64,000 nt of DNA from Bacteroides acidifaciens (GCF_903181435.1 NZ_CAEUHO010000004.1:930001-994000); one strand, 5' to 3'; numbered from the stretch's first letter, positions 47,880 to 57,255 are shown. The notes: generated by a model from the sequence alone, not told the origin. Program-made: numbers and translations.

Positions 47880-48881
47880 ATGACAATGAAAAATAGAAAA
47901 AATCTGTTTTATATAGGTATGTTCGCCATCTGTGTGCTCGGTTTTACTGCTTGTGGCGATGATGAGACTTACGATGTCTATGGAGATCCGTATAATAGAG
48001 TGTACATTTTGGATAATTCCAAGGAGTATAAGATAGTACAGACTCCCATCAGTACAGTCAGTAATGTCGATTTCACATGGGAGGCGAGATGTTCAAAGAA
48101 AGCGAGTGGAGACATTAGAGTAACGGTAGCGGTTGATAACTCCTTGATTGAGGCTTATAATGAAGAACATGACACCGAGTTTGAAGCTTTGCCTGTTGAA
48201 GCTGTTATGCTGGAAAATGCAGAAATGACTATTCCTGCAGGAGAAATGGTGGTGGCAGACGCTGTACATCTAAAATTGACTGATGACGCGAATGTTCTCT
48301 CTACTCTTAAGAGTGAAAAAGGATATATTGTTCCTTTGCGTATTGTTTCGGCAGAAGGTGCTAATTCGCAGTTGAGCACTAATATGCTGGCGCCTTCTTT
48401 CTTGACTATTACTGTGACCGAGGATAATATGAATCATGAAGCTACTCAATATACTGGTACTGGCACATTAGTGGCAGACCAAACAGGATGGACTGCTACC
48501 ACCAATGGGACTGTTCAGTCTTGGTATGATCCGATAGAATCGATCTTTGATGGAAATGGTGAGACTTATTGTTATATTTCCAATAGTTCGGGCGACCTTT
48601 GGTTGGATGTTGACATGGGGAAACCTTATTCTTTTGATGGTATTCGGATGATGAGCTCCAGTTATTATGGTGATAGTGGTTCGTTTTCTGCCGGTATGAC
48701 TGTCAGCACAAGTGATAATGGTACGGATTGGAAAGCACAAGGGGAAATTGAAAGTGATGCCGAAGATTGTGTTTTCTATGCTCCGTTGACTGCTCGATAT
48801 ATTCGAATAACTGTTCCGAATGCTGGTGGTTGGTATGGTGCATCTTTGGAATGTGGTGTATTTAATGTTTATGCTAAATAA
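47880..48881 (+). CDS. DUF1735 plus F5/8C-like surface lipoprotein (module 2)
   Basis: Predicted surface glycan-binding lipoprotein of 333 residues (the ATG at 47886 would give 331). Lipobox FAICVLGFTACGDDETYDVY with Cys near residue 24. A DUF1735-type sandwich (residues about 30-175: NSLIEAYNEEHDTEFEALPV, LKSEKGYIVPLRIVSAEG) is followed by a discoidin/F5-8C-like domain (about 195-333: IESIFDGNGETYCYISNSSG, GMTVSTSDNGTDWKAQGEIE, TARYIRITVPNAGG), a fold often used for sugar binding. Module 1 has no counterpart with this second domain. It lies 18 bp after the GH18 gene and 11 bp before the LamG gene. Confidence 0.82.
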   Translation: MTMKNRKNLFYIGMFAICVLGFTACGDDETYDVYGDPYNRVYILDNSKEYKIVQTPISTVSNVDFTWEARCSKKASGDIRVTVAVDNSLIEAYNEEHDTEFEALPVEAVMLENAEMTIPAGEMVVADAVHLKLTDDANVLSTLKSEKGYIVPLRIVSAEGANSQLSTNMLAPSFLTITVTEDNMNHEATQYTGTGTLVADQTGWTATTNGTVQSWYDPIESIFDGNGETYCYISNSSGDLWLDVDMGKPYSFDGIRMMSSSYYGDSGSFSAGMTVSTSDNGTDWKAQGEIESDAEDCVFYAPLTARYIRITVPNAGGWYGASLECGVFNVYAK

Positions 48882-48892
48882 TAATTGAAGTT

Positions 48893-50107
48893 ATGAAGAA
48901 ATATACGCTCTTATCTTTATTTGCCTTGTTACTTTGTGTGTCAGGTTGCAAGACTGAACCTGATTACAGCGATGCTGTCTATATGACTGGCACGTTGACT
49001 TCTTCAAATGTGAAATTTCTCGTTGAGGGGCAGTCTACATTAGGCTTAACCGTAACTTCAACCGATAAGATGGACACTGATGTGAAAGTTGGTGTACAGG
49101 TGGCTCCTCAGCTACTTGAGTCTTTTAATGCCTCTACCGGTCGTAACTGCCAAATGCCTCCCGAAGGTAGTTATAGTTTTGAAGGTGGTGAAGTGGTGAT
49201 TCCAGCAGGGCAAAACCAGTCTACGCAAATCAAGGTGACTGCTGATTCCGAGAAATTACAGGAGGGTGTATCCTATTGCCTTCCTGTATCTATTACTTCT
49301 GTGTCAAATAGCGATCTGAAAGTGATGGAAACTTCCCGTACCGCTTATGTTATGTTGACTAAGGTTATCAATATCAAGGCTGCTTACTTGGCACGTCGGG
49401 GATACTTTAATATTCCTTCGTTCGGTAATCAGGAGAACAGTCCGGTGAAAGCACTCGGACAGATGACATTGGAGATGAAGGTACTTCCTGTATCCTTCCC
49501 GGTTGGTCAGGAAAGGAGTGCCAGTGGGATTAGTTCATTATGTGGATGTGAAGAGAATTTCCTTTTCCGTTTTGGTGATGGTGCCGGTAATCCTGTTAAT
49601 AAATTGCAGTTCGTGAAAGGGTCAATTGGTGCGGCATCGCATCCTGATAAGAAAGACCATTATGAGTCATGGGTAGAAAAGGAATTTCCTACAGGGCATT
49701 GGTTGCACTTTGCTGCCGTATATGACGGTCAGTATTTACGTCTTTATTTGGATGGTGAGCAGATTCACTTTGTGGAAACTAAGAATGGCGGAACCATTAA
49801 TTTGAGCATGGCTTATGACGGTCATACATGGGAAGACACATTCTCTATTGGTCGTTCTGCAGGTAATGCACGTTTCTTTGATGGTTACATCAGTGAATGT
49901 CGTGTATGGAATGTGGCACGTACGGCTGCCCAGATTGAGGATGGCGTTTGCTATGTAGACCCCACAAGTGAAGGACTAATCGCTTATTGGCGTTTTGATG
50001 GTGAAACGCAAGATGACGGTACGGTGCTTGATATGACTGGACATGGACATAATGCTGTGCCGGGTGGTACTGTTACTTATGTCGACAATCAGAAATGTCC
50101 GTTCTAA
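48893..50107 (+). CDS. DUF1735/LamG-domain surface glycan-binding lipoprotein (module 2)
   Basis: Predicted accessory glycan-binding lipoprotein, 404 residues. Lipobox LFALLLCVSGCKTEPDYSD (Cys near residue 19). N-terminal DUF1735-type sandwich (about 30-155: KVGVQVAPQLLESFNASTGR, LQEGVSYCLPVSITSVSNSD) and a C-terminal LamG jelly-roll (about 165-395: GHWLHFAAVYDGQYLRLYLD, YISECRVWNVARTAAQIEDG, EGLIAYWRFDGETQDDGTVL). It shares domain order with the 38487-39629 protein, supporting duplication of the whole module. A hairpin terminator follows. Confidence 0.83.
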   Translation: MKKYTLLSLFALLLCVSGCKTEPDYSDAVYMTGTLTSSNVKFLVEGQSTLGLTVTSTDKMDTDVKVGVQVAPQLLESFNASTGRNCQMPPEGSYSFEGGEVVIPAGQNQSTQIKVTADSEKLQEGVSYCLPVSITSVSNSDLKVMETSRTAYVMLTKVINIKAAYLARRGYFNIPSFGNQENSPVKALGQMTLEMKVLPVSFPVGQERSASGISSLCGCEENFLFRFGDGAGNPVNKLQFVKGSIGAASHPDKKDHYESWVEKEFPTGHWLHFAAVYDGQYLRLYLDGEQIHFVETKNGGTINLSMAYDGHTWEDTFSIGRSAGNARFFDGYISECRVWNVARTAAQIEDGVCYVDPTSEGLIAYWRFDGETQDDGTVLDMTGHGHNAVPGGTVTYVDNQKCPF

Positions 50108-50143
50108 AATAGGGTAAAATAGAGGTTGTTTTCACTCAAATAG

Positions 50144-50203
50144 AACCTGCTGTCAGATAAGCTTTGCCACAAGGCATTGCGGGATGATAGCAGGTTTCTT
50201 ATT
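50144..50203 (+). terminator. Terminator-like hairpin after PUL module 2
   Basis: Arms AACCTGCTGTCA (50144-50155) and TGATAGCAGGTT (50184-50195) pair over 12 bp with one G-T wobble; TTCTTATTTG follows. The sequence CCTGCT recurs in the module 1 terminator. Confidence 0.6.
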
Positions 50204-50247
50204 TGAAATGTTTTTTATAATCGAGAAATAAAGTCATTAATATAAAT

Positions 50248-50330
50248 AACGTCAGTTCGATGTAAGTTCGCCCGCATGGCTTCCTGAAGGAGGAGAAGCG
50301 AAAAGCACAGACATCTATCGAACTGACGTT
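50248..50330. repeat. 83-bp inverted-repeat element before the GH3 gene
   Basis: Perfect 14-bp terminal inverted repeats AACGTCAGTTCGAT (50248-50261) and ATCGAACTGACGTT (50317-50330) enclose 55 bp that are richer in G+C than the surroundings and can pair further (TTCGC with GCGAA, CTTC with GAAG). It ends 15 bp before the GH3 ATG. It may be a structured leader RNA or a small mobile (MITE-like) element. Confidence 0.6.
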
Positions 50331-50345
50331 AAATAGAGGTTATTT

Positions 50346-52751
50346 ATGCTAAATAGAATATGTGGATTACTATTGTTTTTGGGACTGTTGATGGTGGGAA
50401 CCTGTGTTTCTGCACAACTGCCGATAGAATCCTATAAAAATCCCCAACTACCGGTCGAACAACGAGTGGCAGACTTACTCTCCCGCATGACCGTCGAAGA
50501 GAAAGTCGGTCAGCTTCTCTGCCCCTTAGGTTGGGAAATGTATGAGATAAAAGGAGAAACAGTCACCGTTTCCGACAGGTTCAAGCAACTGATGAAAGAA
50601 CGTCATGTCGGAATGCTTTGGGCAACTTACCGTGCCGACCCGTGGACAAAGAAAACACTCGAAAATGGTCTGAATCCCGCATTGGCAGCTAAGGCTGGAA
50701 ATGCCTTGCAGAAATATGTAATGGAGAATACCCGTTTGGGAATCCCCATATTTTTGGCAGAAGAAGCTCCACACGGTCATATGGCAATCGGTGCTACTGT
50801 CTTTCCGACGGGAATCGGAATGGCTGCCACTTGGTCACCTCAATTGATAAATGAAGTCGGGAACGCGATAGGAAAAGAAATACGACTTCAGGGCGGGCAT
50901 ATCAGCTATGGTCCCGTGCTCGACCTTACCCGTGATCCGCGTTGGTCGCGTGTAGAAGAAACGTTCGGTGAAGACCCTGTGCTGACTGGGAGGATAGGGA
51001 AAGCAATGGTTGAAGGACTGGGTGGTGGAAATCTATCCCAACCATACAGCACACTGGCTACATTGAAGCATTTTCTGGCCTATGGAATCTCGGAGAGCGG
51101 ACAGAACGGAAATCCCTCTTTTGTAGGGATACGTGAGTTGCACGAGAACTTTCTTCCCCCTTTCCGACAGGCAATTGATGCCGGAGCCTTGTCTGTCATG
51201 ACTTCCTATAATTCGATGGATGGTATTCCTTGTACTGCCAATCACAGCTTGTTGACCGTGCTTTTAAAGAATGACTGGAAATTTAAGGGATTTGTAGTTT
51301 CGGACTTGTATAGTATTGAAGGTATTCATCAGAGCCATTTTGTTGCATCAACCATAGAGGAAGCTGCCATCATGGCTTTATCAGCCGGAGTAGATGTAGA
51401 CTTGGGAGGTGATGCATATATGAATATAATGAACGCTGTAAACACCGGTCGTATCAGTAATGCAGTGCTTGACGCATCTGTCGCCCGTGTACTCCGGTTA
51501 AAGTTTGAGATGGGATTATTTGAGAATCCTTATGTCGTCCCTGAAAAAGCGAAGAAAGAAGTGCGTAATGATGCGCATATTGCTTTGGCACGTAAGGTAG
51601 CGCAAGCCTCAATCACTCTGTTGAAAAACGATTGTTCACTGCTTCCGTTAAATAAGAATATTTCCAAGGTAGCATTAATAGGGCCTAATGCTGACAATTG
51701 TTACAATATGTTGGGAGACTATACCGCTCCTCAGGAAGAGAAGAATGTTAAGACCGTATTGGATGGAATCAGGAATAAGTTGTCTCGATTTCAGGTAGAA
51801 TATGCGAAGGGCTGTTCCATACGTGATACTTTGGCTTCTGATATTGAACAGGCTATTGCTGTCGCTCAGCGCTCCGAAGTCATTATTGCCGTAGTCGGTG
51901 GTTCCAGTGCCCGTGATTTCAAAACCAGTTATAAGGAGACGGGTGCGGCAATTACCGATGAGAAAGTAGTCAGTGATATGGAATGTGGTGAAGGATTTGA
52001 CCGTGCAACGCTTTCTTTGTTGGGGAGACAGCAAGAATTGCTCAAAGCATTGAAAGCTACGGGGAAACCGTTGGTTGTTGTATATATTGAAGGACGCCCT
52101 TTAGATAAAACTTGGGCTTCTGAAAATGCAGATGCATTGTTGACTGCTTACTATCCGGGACAAGAAGGTGGAAATGCCATAGCTGATGTCCTGTTCGGAG
52201 ATTATAATCCGGCAGGAAGATTACCGCTGACAGTTCCCCGTTCGGTAGGGCAGATTCCCATTTATTACAACAAGAAAGCACCGCAGAACCACGATTATGT
52301 AGAACTGTCCGCTTCCCCGCTTTATCCTTTCGGATATGGTCTGAGTTATACAACTTTTGAATACTCGGATTTGTGTGTATCGGCCATATCCCCTCATTCT
52401 TTTGAAGTTTCATTCAAAGTCAAGAATACCGGGAAATATGATGGCGAAGAAGTATCCCAGCTTTATTTGAGAGATGAATACGCTTCGGTAGTGCAGCCGC
52501 TGAAACAGTTGAAACACTTCGAACGCTTTTATTTAAAGTGTGGAGAGGTTAAGGAAGTGAAGTTCGTTTTGTCTGAAAGTGATTTTATGATAATAGACCG
52601 GAATTTGAGGGAAGTAGTGGAGCCGGGTACTTTTCAGATAATGGTAGGAGCGGCTTCGAACGATATCAGATTACAGGCAAAAGTGGTGGTAGGATATAGG
52701 TATTTGGTAGAAAAGACGGTGAAGTCTTGTGGAAAACTTTTTAATAAATAG
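50346..52751 (+). CDS. GH3 family glycoside hydrolase (exo-beta-glycosidase)
   Basis: Exo-acting beta-glycosidase, secreted to the periplasm or surface, likely a beta-glucosidase type; exact sugar unknown. The 801 residues have a signal peptide (ends TCVSAQ), the GH3 N-terminal barrel (LEEAPHGHMAIGATVFPTG-type region at about 138-156, SYGPVLDLTRDPRWSRVEET, LKHFLAYG), the nucleophile Asp in KGFVVSDLYSIEGIHQS, the GH3 C-terminal domain with acid/base Glu candidate in DMECGEGFDRATLSLLGRQ, and a C-terminal fibronectin-III-like domain (SFEVSFKVKNTGKYDGEEVS). It follows module 2 after a terminator-like hairpin and the 83-bp inverted repeat, so it may be separately controlled. Its place in N-glycan breakdown is uncertain. 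Confidence 0.9.
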   Translation: MLNRICGLLLFLGLLMVGTCVSAQLPIESYKNPQLPVEQRVADLLSRMTVEEKVGQLLCPLGWEMYEIKGETVTVSDRFKQLMKERHVGMLWATYRADPWTKKTLENGLNPALAAKAGNALQKYVMENTRLGIPIFLAEEAPHGHMAIGATVFPTGIGMAATWSPQLINEVGNAIGKEIRLQGGHISYGPVLDLTRDPRWSRVEETFGEDPVLTGRIGKAMVEGLGGGNLSQPYSTLATLKHFLAYGISESGQNGNPSFVGIRELHENFLPPFRQAIDAGALSVMTSYNSMDGIPCTANHSLLTVLLKNDWKFKGFVVSDLYSIEGIHQSHFVASTIEEAAIMALSAGVDVDLGGDAYMNIMNAVNTGRISNAVLDASVARVLRLKFEMGLFENPYVVPEKAKKEVRNDAHIALARKVAQASITLLKNDCSLLPLNKNISKVALIGPNADNCYNMLGDYTAPQEEKNVKTVLDGIRNKLSRFQVEYAKGCSIRDTLASDIEQAIAVAQRSEVIIAVVGGSSARDFKTSYKETGAAITDEKVVSDMECGEGFDRATLSLLGRQQELLKALKATGKPLVVVYIEGRPLDKTWASENADALLTAYYPGQEGGNAIADVLFGDYNPAGRLPLTVPRSVGQIPIYYNKKAPQNHDYVELSASPLYPFGYGLSYTTFEYSDLCVSAISPHSFEVSFKVKNTGKYDGEEVSQLYLRDEYASVVQPLKQLKHFERFYLKCGEVKEVKFVLSESDFMIIDRNLREVVEPGTFQIMVGAASNDIRLQAKVVVGYRYLVEKTVKSCGKLFNK

Positions 52752-52772
52752 CAGCATGACGATTAATGGCAC

Positions 52773-52850
52773 AAAAAAGGACGAGGCAAATGCCCCATCC
52801 TAAATGTTTTCACAACGGAATAATCCTTATTGTGATTTGCTTCAAATTAG
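52773..52850 (-). ncRNA. tracrRNA of the type II-C system
   Basis: The minus strand at 52829-52850 is the complement of a near-copy of the first 23 nt of the CRISPR repeat (one T missing, first base changed), so it pairs with crRNA as an anti-repeat. It continues into AATAAGGATTATTCC, the nexus-like part also seen after other Cas9 anti-repeats, then GTTGTGAAAAC, and a terminator: a 10-bp stem formed by GGATGGGGCA with TGCCTCGTCC, followed by six T. A perfect -7 box, TATCTTTG, lies at 52856-52863 on the minus strand and predicts a start near 52850, so the transcript opens with the anti-repeat. Length about 78 nt. It is divergent from cas9. Confidence 0.88.
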
Positions 52851-52884
52851 TGATACAAAGATAGTGAATAATTTTTATTATAAT

Positions 52885-52915
52885 GTTTATTTATGGGAAA
52901 ATATTAATATATTTG
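52885..52915 (+). promoter_or_regulatory. cas9 operon promoter
   Basis: TATATTTG (52908-52915) fits TAnnTTTG; GTTT (52885-52888) stands 19 bp upstream as a near -33 box. The start codon is 26 bp further on. It lies back to back with the tracrRNA promoter, about 45 bp apart. Confidence 0.6.
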
Positions 52916-52941
52916 GGGAATTGTAATAAAACAGGTCAAAT

Positions 52942-55900
52942 ATGAAAAGGATATTAGGATTGGATTTGGGTACTAACAGTATCGGTTGGGCATTGGTAGA
53001 CGAGGCGGAAAATAAAGACGAAAGGTCGTCAATTGTTAAGCTTGGTGTGAGAGTAAATCCTCTGACGGTAGATGAATTGACCAACTTCGAGAAAGGAAAG
53101 AGTATTACGACCAATGCAGACAGAACACTCAAGAGAGGTATGCGGCGTAATTTGCAACGCTACAAACTTCGTCGTGAAACTTTAATGGAAGTGTTGAAAG
53201 AACACAAATTGATAACAGAGGACACTATACTTTCGGAAAATGGTAACCGAACAACTTTTGAGACATATCGATTAAGGGCAAAGGCAGCAACAGAGAAAAT
53301 TTCGTTGGAAGAGTTTGCGCGTGTATTGCTAATGATTAATAAAAAACGTGGTTATAAAAGTAGCAGGAAAGTAAAGGGGGCGGAAGAAGGTACGTTGATT
53401 GACGGTATGGATATAGCTCGTGAACTTTATAACAACAACCTTACTCCTGGTGAACTATGCCTGCAACTTCTTGATGAAGGTAAGAAGTTCTTGCCTGATT
53501 TTTATCGTTCTGATTTGCAGAATGAATTTGACGGAATTTGGGAAAAACAAAAAGAATATTATCCGGAGATTCTTACTGATGCGTTAAAAGAAGAGTTGAG
53601 AGGAAAAAAACGTGATGCTGTCTGGACTATTTGTGAAAAATATTTCATTTGGAAGGAAATCTATACAGAATGGAATGAAGAACAAGGCAAAACAGAACAG
53701 CAGGAAAGAGAACATAAGCTGGAAGGAATTTATAGTAAACGGAAAAGGGATGAAGCGAAAAAAGAGAATCTTCAATGGCGGCTAAATGGTTTGAAGGAAA
53801 AGTTGTCGTTGGAACAATTGGTTATTGTTTTGCAAGAAATGAATACCCAAATCAATAGCTCAAGCGGTTATCTCGGCGCAATCAGTGATAGGAGTAAGGA
53901 GTTGTACTTCAATAAACAAACTGTCGGGCAATATCAAATGGAAATGCTGGATAAGAATCCCCATGTGAGTTTACGAAATATGGTGTTCTATCGTCAGGAT
54001 TATTTGGATGAGTTTAATACGCTTTGGGAAAAACAAGCTGAATATCATAAAGAACTGACAGAAGAACTAAAAAAAGAAATCCGTGATATTATCATTTTCT
54101 ATCAGCGCAGATTGAAGAGTCAGAAAGGATTAATCAGTTTTTGCGAGTTTGAAAGTCGGCAGATAGAGGTAGAGATAGATGGTAAGAAAAAGATTAAAAC
54201 TGTAGGTAATCGGGTGATATCCCGTTCTTCTCCTTTATTTCAAGAGTTTAAAATATGGCAGATACTAAACAATATAGAAGTAACCGTTGTCGGCAAGAAA
54301 AGCAAACGAAGAAAACAGATAGACAATTCTCCTAGTCTTTTTGACGAACTTGACGAGGAACTGAATGGTCGGCGTTATTTGTATCAAGAAGAAAAAGAAT
54401 TGCTTGCCCAAGAACTTTTTGTTCGTGATAAGATGACGAAGTCGGATGTTTTGAATTTGTTGTTTGATAATCCACAAGAATTGGATTTGAATTTTAAAAC
54501 GATTGATGGCAATAAGACGGGATATGTGTTGTTTCAGGCATACAGTAAAATGATTGAGATGTCCGGGCATGAACCGATCGACTTCAAGAAACCGGTTGAG
54601 AAGGTTGTTGAGCATGTAAAAGCGGTTTTTGATCTTCATAATTGGAATACGGACATTCTAGGTTTCAATTCGAATGAAGAGTTAGATAATCAATCTTATT
54701 ACAAACTTTGGCATTTATTGTATTCTTTTGAGGGAGACAATACGCCAACAGGAAACGGTCGTTTGGTTCAAAAGATTACAGAACTATATGGCTTTGAAAA
54801 AGAATACGCCACTATATTGGCAAATGTTACTTTTCAAGATGATTATGGTAGTCTGAGCGCAAAGGCTATTCATAAGATTCTACCGCATTTGAAAGAAGGC
54901 AATCGGTATGATATGGCTTGTGCGTATGCCGGATACAGGCATTCAAAATTGTCATTAACCAAGGAAGAACTGATGAACAAGGTGTTGAAAGACAGACTTA
55001 TGCTTCTTCCTAAGAATAGTTTACGCAATCCTGTGGTAGAAAAAATCTTGAATCAGATGGTGAATGTAGTCAATGCCATCATAGACACTTATGGTAAACC
55101 GGATGAAATACGTGTAGAACTTGCTCGTGAGTTGAAGAAAAATGCCAAGGAACGTGAAGAGCTGACTAAATCCATTGCGCGAACTACCAAAGAACATGAG
55201 GAGTATAAGACACTTTTGCAAAATGAGTTTGGTTTGACAAATGTAAGCCGTTCTGATATACTGCGTTACAAACTTTACAAGGAGTTGGAGTCGTGTGGGT
55301 ATAAGACGCTTTATTCCAATACGTATATTTCACGAGAAAAACTGTTTAGTAAAGATTTTGATATTGAACATATCATTCCGCAAGCACGGCTTTTCGATGA
55401 TAGTTTTTCAAATAAAACACTTGAAGCTCGTAGTGTAAATATTGAAAAAGGAAACAAAACAGCACATGATTTTGTGAAAGAAAAATTTGGTGAAAGCGGG
55501 ACTAACAATAGTTTAGAACGTTATTTAAATAACATCGAAGACTTGTTTAAATCGGGGAAAATATCGAAAACTAAATACAATAAACTGAAAATGACTGAGC
55601 AGGATATTCCTGACGGTTTTATTGAACGCGATCTACGTAATTCGCAATATATTGCCAAAAAGGCTTTGTTCATGTTGAATGAAATTTCTCGTCGTGTGGT
55701 TGCTACAAGTGGCTCAGTAACTGACAAGTTACGTGAAGATTGGCAATTGGTTGATGTGATGAAAGAATTGAATTGGGAAAAGTATAAAGCATTAGGACTG
55801 GTTGAATATTTTGAAGATAGAGATGGAAGGCAAATAGGTAGAATCAAGGATTGGTCGAAACGGAATGATCATCGTCATCATGCGATGGATGCGTTGACGG

Positions 55901-57240
55901 TAGCATTTACAAAGGATGTATTCATTCAGTATTTTAATAACAAAAATGCCAGTCTGAACCCTAATACAAATGAGTATGCAATAAAGAACAAATATTTTCA
56001 AAATGGCAGGGCGATTGCGCCTATACCATTGAGGGAGTTTCGCACGGAAGCCAAAAAACATTTGGAAAATATTTTAGTTTCAATTAAAGCGAAGAATAAA
56101 GTCGCTACGAATAATATTAATGAGACGAAGAAAAGGGGGGGCGTGAACAAGAAGGTGCAACAGACACCACGTGGACAGTTACATGAGGAGACAATTCATG
56201 GTAGTTGCAGACGATATTTGACAAAAGAAGAAAAAGTGAATGCATTGTTTGATATGAAAAAAATTGCAACTGTAAGTAAATCCGTTTACAGAGATGCATT
56301 GTTAAAACGGTTGCAGGAAAATGATAATGATTCGAAGAAGGCATTTACCGGTAAAAAATCACTGGATAAACAGCCTGTTTGGCTGGATAAGGAACAAACG
56401 AGAAAAGTACCTGAGAAAGTGAAAACTGTTACATTTGAAATGTTTTATACTAAACGCAAAGAGATTTCTCCTGATTTGAAGCTTGATAAAATAATAGATG
56501 TGGGCATTCGGAAAATACTAACTGACAGATTAAACGAGTATGGTAATGATGCAAAAAAAGCATTCTCCAATCTTGATGAAAATCCTATTTGGTTGAATAA
56601 GGAGAAAGGTATATCTATTAAGCGAGTCACAATTTCAGGAATCAGTAATGCGCAGTCATTGCATGTGAAAAAGGATAAGGATGGTAAACCTATATTGGAT
56701 GAGAATAGTAGATATATTCCTGTGGATTTTGTTAATACAGGCAATAATCATCATGTGGCAGTTTATCGTAGACCGGTTATAGATAAGAGGGGGCAATTGG
56801 TGATTGATGAGGCTGGTAATCCCAAGTATGAACTGGAGGAGGTTGTAGTTAGCTTCTTTGAAGCAGTGACAAGGGCAAATCTTGGTCAGCCGATTATTGA
56901 CAAAGATTATAAAACGAGTGAAGGCTGGCAATTCCTTTTCAGTATGAAACAAAACGAGTATTTTGTTTTTCCAAATGAAAAGACTGGATTTAATCCAAAA
57001 GAGATTGATTTGCTTGATGCGGAGAATTATGGGGTGATAAGTCCTAATTTGTTTAGGGTGCAGAAATTCTCTCATAAGAATTATGTCTTTAGACACCATT
57101 TAGAAACAACAATCAAGGATACAAGTTCTATTTTGAAAGGTATTACTTGGATAGATTTTCGTAGTTCAAAAGGCTTGGACGCTATTGTTAAAGTTCGTGT
57201 TAATCACATCGGTCAGATAGTGTCGGTGGGAGAATATTAA
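52942..57240 (+). CDS. cas9: Type II-C CRISPR-associated endonuclease Cas9
   Basis: RNA-guided DNA endonuclease using crRNA and tracrRNA. The 1432-residue protein has RuvC-I (ILGLDLGTNSIGWALVD, catalytic Asp8), an Arg-rich bridge helix (TLKRGMRRNLQRYKLRRETL, about residues 62-81), a helical recognition lobe, RuvC-II (PDEIRVELARELKKN, Glu726), the HNH domain (FSKDFDIEHIIPQARLFDDS-like region, His810), RuvC-III (NDHRHHAMDALTVAF, His980 and Asp983) and a long C-terminal region for PAM reading. All catalytic residues are present. Its length agrees with the B. fragilis-type Cas9. Two similar segments in the C-terminal region (about 1117-1163 and 1190-1231) look like an internal duplication. The subtype follows from cas9-cas1-cas2 with no csn2 or cas4. 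Confidence 0.97.
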   Translation: MKRILGLDLGTNSIGWALVDEAENKDERSSIVKLGVRVNPLTVDELTNFEKGKSITTNADRTLKRGMRRNLQRYKLRRETLMEVLKEHKLITEDTILSENGNRTTFETYRLRAKAATEKISLEEFARVLLMINKKRGYKSSRKVKGAEEGTLIDGMDIARELYNNNLTPGELCLQLLDEGKKFLPDFYRSDLQNEFDGIWEKQKEYYPEILTDALKEELRGKKRDAVWTICEKYFIWKEIYTEWNEEQGKTEQQEREHKLEGIYSKRKRDEAKKENLQWRLNGLKEKLSLEQLVIVLQEMNTQINSSSGYLGAISDRSKELYFNKQTVGQYQMEMLDKNPHVSLRNMVFYRQDYLDEFNTLWEKQAEYHKELTEELKKEIRDIIIFYQRRLKSQKGLISFCEFESRQIEVEIDGKKKIKTVGNRVISRSSPLFQEFKIWQILNNIEVTVVGKKSKRRKQIDNSPSLFDELDEELNGRRYLYQEEKELLAQELFVRDKMTKSDVLNLLFDNPQELDLNFKTIDGNKTGYVLFQAYSKMIEMSGHEPIDFKKPVEKVVEHVKAVFDLHNWNTDILGFNSNEELDNQSYYKLWHLLYSFEGDNTPTGNGRLVQKITELYGFEKEYATILANVTFQDDYGSLSAKAIHKILPHLKEGNRYDMACAYAGYRHSKLSLTKEELMNKVLKDRLMLLPKNSLRNPVVEKILNQMVNVVNAIIDTYGKPDEIRVELARELKKNAKEREELTKSIARTTKEHEEYKTLLQNEFGLTNVSRSDILRYKLYKELESCGYKTLYSNTYISREKLFSKDFDIEHIIPQARLFDDSFSNKTLEARSVNIEKGNKTAHDFVKEKFGESGTNNSLERYLNNIEDLFKSGKISKTKYNKLKMTEQDIPDGFIERDLRNSQYIAKKALFMLNEISRRVVATSGSVTDKLREDWQLVDVMKELNWEKYKALGLVEYFEDRDGRQIGRIKDWSKRNDHRHHAMDALTVAFTKDVFIQYFNNKNASLNPNTNEYAIKNKYFQNGRAIAPIPLREFRTEAKKHLENILVSIKAKNKVATNNINETKKRGGVNKKVQQTPRGQLHEETIHGSCRRYLTKEEKVNALFDMKKIATVSKSVYRDALLKRLQENDNDSKKAFTGKKSLDKQPVWLDKEQTRKVPEKVKTVTFEMFYTKRKEISPDLKLDKIIDVGIRKILTDRLNEYGNDAKKAFSNLDENPIWLNKEKGISIKRVTISGISNAQSLHVKKDKDGKPILDENSRYIPVDFVNTGNNHHVAVYRRPVIDKRGQLVIDEAGNPKYELEEVVVSFFEAVTRANLGQPIIDKDYKTSEGWQFLFSMKQNEYFVFPNEKTGFNPKEIDLLDAENYGVISPNLFRVQKFSHKNYVFRHHLETTIKDTSSILKGITWIDFRSSKGLDAIVKVRVNHIGQIVSVGEY

Positions 57241-57255
57241 TATAATGAATGACTT

